43,909 bases of DNA, from contig CAZGKF010000028.1 in assembly GCA_964526475.1 (NCBI GenBank), positions 1-43,909 on the forward strand, written 5' to 3'. The first letter of the stretch is position 1. Every line of letters starts with the position of its first letter. Below are positions 41,414 through 43,909 of this stretch, piece after piece. The position numbers and the translations under genes were made by a program. The notes beneath the pieces were generated by a model that was given only the letters and a program-made list of their open reading frames with translations, ran no database searches and was not told where the DNA came from. Source of the stretch: CAYVTV01 sp964526475 (GTDB taxonomy: Bacteria > Bacteroidota > Bacteroidia > Bacteroidales > GCA-2748055).

Positions 41414-42187
41414 ATGGAGATTATAATAATATGCCTGGCAGCCTTTTTTACTGCCGTTCTTACTTTCTTTTCGGGTTTTGGGTTGGGAACCATTTTGACC
41501 CCTGTGTTTGCAATTTTCTTTCCCATTGATATTGCCATTGCCCTTACAGGAGTGGTTCATTTTTCAAACAATCTTTTCAAAATTGCTTTGGTTGGTAAAA
41601 ATATCGATAAAACTGTATTGATACGGTTTGGTATTCCTGCTATTTTAGCATCATTTGCAGGGGCATGGCTGCTACTGAAAATTACTGTTCTTCCTACTTT
41701 GTTTCAATACCGGTTATGGGGAAAAGAATTTGAGGTAACCCCGGTTAAACTTATTATTGCGGCATTGCTGATAGTTTTTTCCATCCTTGAAATTTCACCA
41801 TCATTTCAAAAAGTACAATTTGGGAAAAACAAACTTGTTTTGGGCGGTGTATTAAGTGGATTTTTTGGCGGTTTATCGGGCATCCAGGGAGCCATTCGCA
41901 GCGCATTTCTGATAAAAAGCGGGCTGTCGAAAGAAGCATACATTGCAACTGGTGTTGTAATTGCGTGTTTGGTAGATTTCACAAGGCTTTCGGTATATGC
42001 TTCCCGGTTCACATCAGCAAACCTGCATGAAAACCTTACACTTTTAATATCTGCCACCCTTGCAGCTCTTGCGGGTGCTTACTTTGGGAAAAAGTTACTT
42101 AAAAAGGTAACCTTACGGAGTATTCAACTTATAGTTGCAGTCATGCTTATTTTGATTTCATTGGCATTAGGTATTGGTTTAATCTAA
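41414..42187 (+). CDS. TSUP family membrane transporter (TauE/SafE, sulfite/anion exporter-like)
   Basis: A 257-residue inner-membrane protein with about seven or eight hydrophobic helices in the TSUP two-repeat pattern: an N-terminal repeat (ALTFFSGFGLGTILTPVFA-like, PIDIAIALTGVVHFSNN) and a C-terminal repeat (GVLSGFFGGLSGIQGAIRSAFLI). Members export sulfite, sulfoacetate or similar organosulfur anions, or are of unknown substrate. The open frame goes back to 41345, but that part overlaps the cytochrome remnant in another frame; ATG 41414 gives the normal start MEIIIICLAAFF. DoxX follows after 12 bases. Confidence 0.85.
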   Translation: MEIIIICLAAFFTAVLTFFSGFGLGTILTPVFAIFFPIDIAIALTGVVHFSNNLFKIALVGKNIDKTVLIRFGIPAILASFAGAWLLLKITVLPTLFQYRLWGKEFEVTPVKLIIAALLIVFSILEISPSFQKVQFGKNKLVLGGVLSGFFGGLSGIQGAIRSAFLIKSGLSKEAYIATGVVIACLVDFTRLSVYASRFTSANLHENLTLLISATLAALAGAYFGKKLLKKVTLRSIQLIVAVMLILISLALGIGLI

Positions 42188-42199
42188 AAAGGAATACAT

Positions 42200-42658
42200 A
42201 TGAAAACAATTAATAAACTTTTTTCGCTCATTATTGGTTCTTCCAATGATTATAAGTCCCTTATTCCCCGTTTGATTGTTGGTTTAGTTTTTATATCGGA
42301 AGGAATTCAGAAATTTCTGTTTCCTGACCTTGTTGGTGTTGGCCGCTTCATAAAAATTGGTTTTGAAAATGCTGAATTTTTATCTTATTTTGTAGCCTCT
42401 TTCGAAATTACATGCGGCATATTGCTGCTCATGGGTTTGCTTACCCGTTTAGCATCTATTCCATTGCTCATCATTATGGCGACAGCCATAGTTACAACCA
42501 AAATCCCTAAACTTTTAAATGATGGATTCTGGACTATGGCCCACGATTCCAGAACCGACTTTGCTATGACCGTGCTGCTGATTTACCTGATTATTTATGG
42601 TGCCGGTAAACTTTCAATTGATTCAGTAATCCAAAAAAGGTTCACAAATGTTAAATAA
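42200..42658 (+). CDS. DoxX family membrane protein
   Basis: A 152-residue, four-helix DoxX-family protein: RLIVGLVFISEGIQKFLFPD at 24-43, SFEITCGILLLMGLLTRLAS at 68-87, then two more helices (LLIIMATAIVTTKIP and TVLLIYLIIYGAG). DoxX/DoxD proteins include the small subunit of archaeal thiosulfate:quinone oxidoreductase and partners in oxidant resistance. Function here is not established. It lies 12 bases after TSUP, and its last 11 bases overlap the start of the ferredoxin gene, so the three are one transcript. Confidence 0.85.
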   Translation: MKTINKLFSLIIGSSNDYKSLIPRLIVGLVFISEGIQKFLFPDLVGVGRFIKIGFENAEFLSYFVASFEITCGILLLMGLLTRLASIPLLIIMATAIVTTKIPKLLNDGFWTMAHDSRTDFAMTVLLIYLIIYGAGKLSIDSVIQKRFTNVK

Positions 42659-43909
42659 ATTGTTATCTAAGTGGTATTTCCCGATTTCACTGAAATACCT
42701 TTCCCTAATTGCATATATCGTACTGATAGCAACAGGGTTAATGGCTTATTCCACCGATGCTACTTTTCTCAAACAATTGCGAAATACAAATTTTGGTAAC
42801 TTAATTGTTTGGTCATACTGGTGGCCAGCTGTAATTATTTTAGCTATTTTCTTTGGTCGTATGTGGTGCATGGTTTGCCCTGTTGAATTAATTACATCAT
42901 TCTTTGCCAAAATCGGGCTTAAACGTAAACTTCCCAAATGGTTACTTTCTGGATGGGCAATAACCGTTTTTTATATTATCATTCTGTTTGTTGGCATACA
43001 AGGTTTTGCCATCCACCGAAACCCGTTCTTTATGGCTGTTTATCTTCTGGCTATCGTTGGGGTTTCTGTAATCATTGGCAGCATTTACGAAAAAAACACA
43101 TTTTGCCGTTACGTTTGCCCTGTTGGTTATTTGTTGGGTTTATATTCACGACTTTCATTTTTCGGTTGGCGGGTAAAAAACAAAAGCATTTGCGATACCT
43201 GTAAAGACAAATCCTGTATTCACAAAAAATATCAATACAACCTAAATTATAAAAGTTGTGGGGTCGATTTATATCCTGCCAGTATTTCGGATAATTCCAA
43301 TTGCATTTTATGCGCCGGTTGCCTTAAAACCTGTTCAAAATATCAATCTCACCCCAACACCGAACGACCAAATCCACGATTTCAGAACATCGGTTTTGCC
43401 AACGATTTGTTTCAGTTAAAACCGCTAAGAATGGCAGAAATGGTTTTCGTATTGATAGTTTCGGGTTTTGTCATTTCCGAAATATGGTCGGAATGGAACA
43501 TAACAGATGCCTATCTTTCGTTGCTCCCCGATTTGATTATAAAACCATTGGCAATCGAAAGCACATTTTTGTCAGGCATATTGAAAGGAACAATTATCTT
43601 CGCAGTCTTACCATTCATTGTATGGTTATTTCCCTATTTATTTACACGCCTTGCCGGGCTAAGAATGAAGTTCAAAAACTATTTGCTCAATTACGGAATT
43701 GCTTTTATTCCCATTATTGCAGCAGCCCACATTGGGAAATCCATTTTAAAAACAACATCCAGAATCCCCTACTTTGAACACCTTTCAGATGATTTTACCG
43801 GCATTTCAACCGCCCAACAAATAGTTGACGGACAAATTACGCTTCAACAGAATCCTGTTTGGGTAAATACACTCGTTTCGTTGCTTTTAGTCGGGTTTAT
43901 GATTATTGG
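42648..43909 (+). CDS. membrane polyferredoxin (NosR/NapH-like 4Fe-4S protein), 3' truncated
   Basis: The frame from ATG 42648 is open to the window end (420 codons seen); no stop is visible. It has several membrane helices (about 16-34, 57-70, 103-123, 130-147). CMVCP (C74, C77) and CRYVCP (C153, C157) are membrane-proximal pairs typical of NosR/NapH/CcoG-like proteins. A soluble part (about 175-245) holds CDTCKDKSC (C182, C185, C190), C204 and the ferredoxin motif CILCAGCLKTC (C219, C222, C225, C229). More membrane segments follow (about 265-285, 305-335 and beyond). It likely moves electrons from the quinone pool or a cytoplasmic donor across the membrane. The start overlaps the doxX stop by 11 bases. 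Confidence 0.85.
   Translation, partial: MLNKLLSKWYFPISLKYLSLIAYIVLIATGLMAYSTDATFLKQLRNTNFGNLIVWSYWWPAVIILAIFFGRMWCMVCPVELITSFFAKIGLKRKLPKWLLSGWAITVFYIIILFVGIQGFAIHRNPFFMAVYLLAIVGVSVIIGSIYEKNTFCRYVCPVGYLLGLYSRLSFFGWRVKNKSICDTCKDKSCIHKKYQYNLNYKSCGVDLYPASISDNSNCILCAGCLKTCSKYQSHPNTERPNPRFQNIGFANDLFQLKPLRMAEMVFVLIVSGFVISEIWSEWNITDAYLSLLPDLIIKPLAIESTFLSGILKGTIIFAVLPFIVWLFPYLFTRLAGLRMKFKNYLLNYGIAFIPIIAAAHIGKSILKTTSRIPYFEHLSDDFTGISTAQQIVDGQITLQQNPVWVNTLVSLLLVGFMII

Noticed and set aside
42938..43777. Short plus-strand frames at 42938-43204 and 43484-43777
   Set aside because: They are out-of-frame shadows of the polyferredoxin, whose own frame (from 42648) has four cysteine clusters and stays open to the end.

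Overview
The window looks like chromosomal sequence from an anaerobic or facultative member of the Bacteroidetes (Bacteroidales-like), probably a draft or metagenome assembly. It is AT-rich and holds one 100-N scaffold gap (36103-36202). Four signs support the lineage. Several genes are preceded by the Bacteroidetes promoter signature (TTTG, about 19-20 bases, TAnnTTTG). Gene starts mostly lack Shine-Dalgarno sequences. The gene set includes typical members of this phylum (rpsP-rimM, a mutL-rhomboid-rhomboid-EEP run, a SusC/CirA-like receptor with an N-terminal CarboxypepD-like domain, heterodimeric methylmalonyl-CoA mutase). Many products carry lineage-typical extensions.

Layout. 1-672: the end of a SpoIIE/PP2C phosphatase. 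691-5964 (minus): dnaE, trxA and a LOG-family gene. The DnaE carries an N-terminal DnaQ-like exonuclease. 6130-7769 (plus): rpsP and rimM from a perfect promoter; S16 has a long acidic tail made of 48-bp DNA repeats. 7766-13759 (minus): thioesterase, tsaC-like gene, glycosyltransferase, dapD, and a zinc-type ABC uptake operon (znuA, znuC, znuB) headed by yidD. 14065-16585 (plus): two different phosphofructokinases, both with pyrophosphate-type residues. 16653-23993: SPOR lipoprotein, a DHODH-like flavoprotein, a redoxin, and the mutL/rhomboid/EEP block. 24331-25117: a TonB gene with a clear promoter and terminator. 25337-31458: methylmalonyl-CoA mutase (two subunits), convergent with a fused ADP-forming acyl-CoA synthetase; together they suit propionate/succinate interconversion with ATP formation.

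31694-33402: a SAM-I riboswitch, a previously unannotated 39-codon ORF abutting its P1 stem, two hairpins, then O-acetylhomoserine sulfhydrylase. 33414-36101 (minus): a TM1266-family (FeFe-hydrogenase-associated) regulator overlapping a TonB-dependent receptor. 36203-40766 (plus): ROK kinase, DksA-type zinc protein, MFS transporter, small membrane protein and Mpl.

The right end changes character at tRNA-Glu (40839-40910). Directly after the tRNA lie what appear to be the broken remains of a tyrosine recombinase, then the 3' end of a small CxxCH (cytochrome-like) gene, then an intact-looking operon of TSUP permease, DoxX and a membrane polyferredoxin that runs off the window. I read this as the decayed border of a tRNA-integrated island carrying a sulfur or redox module. 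This, the riboswitch/small-ORF leader, and the hydrogenase-regulator/receptor pair are the places most worth a second look.
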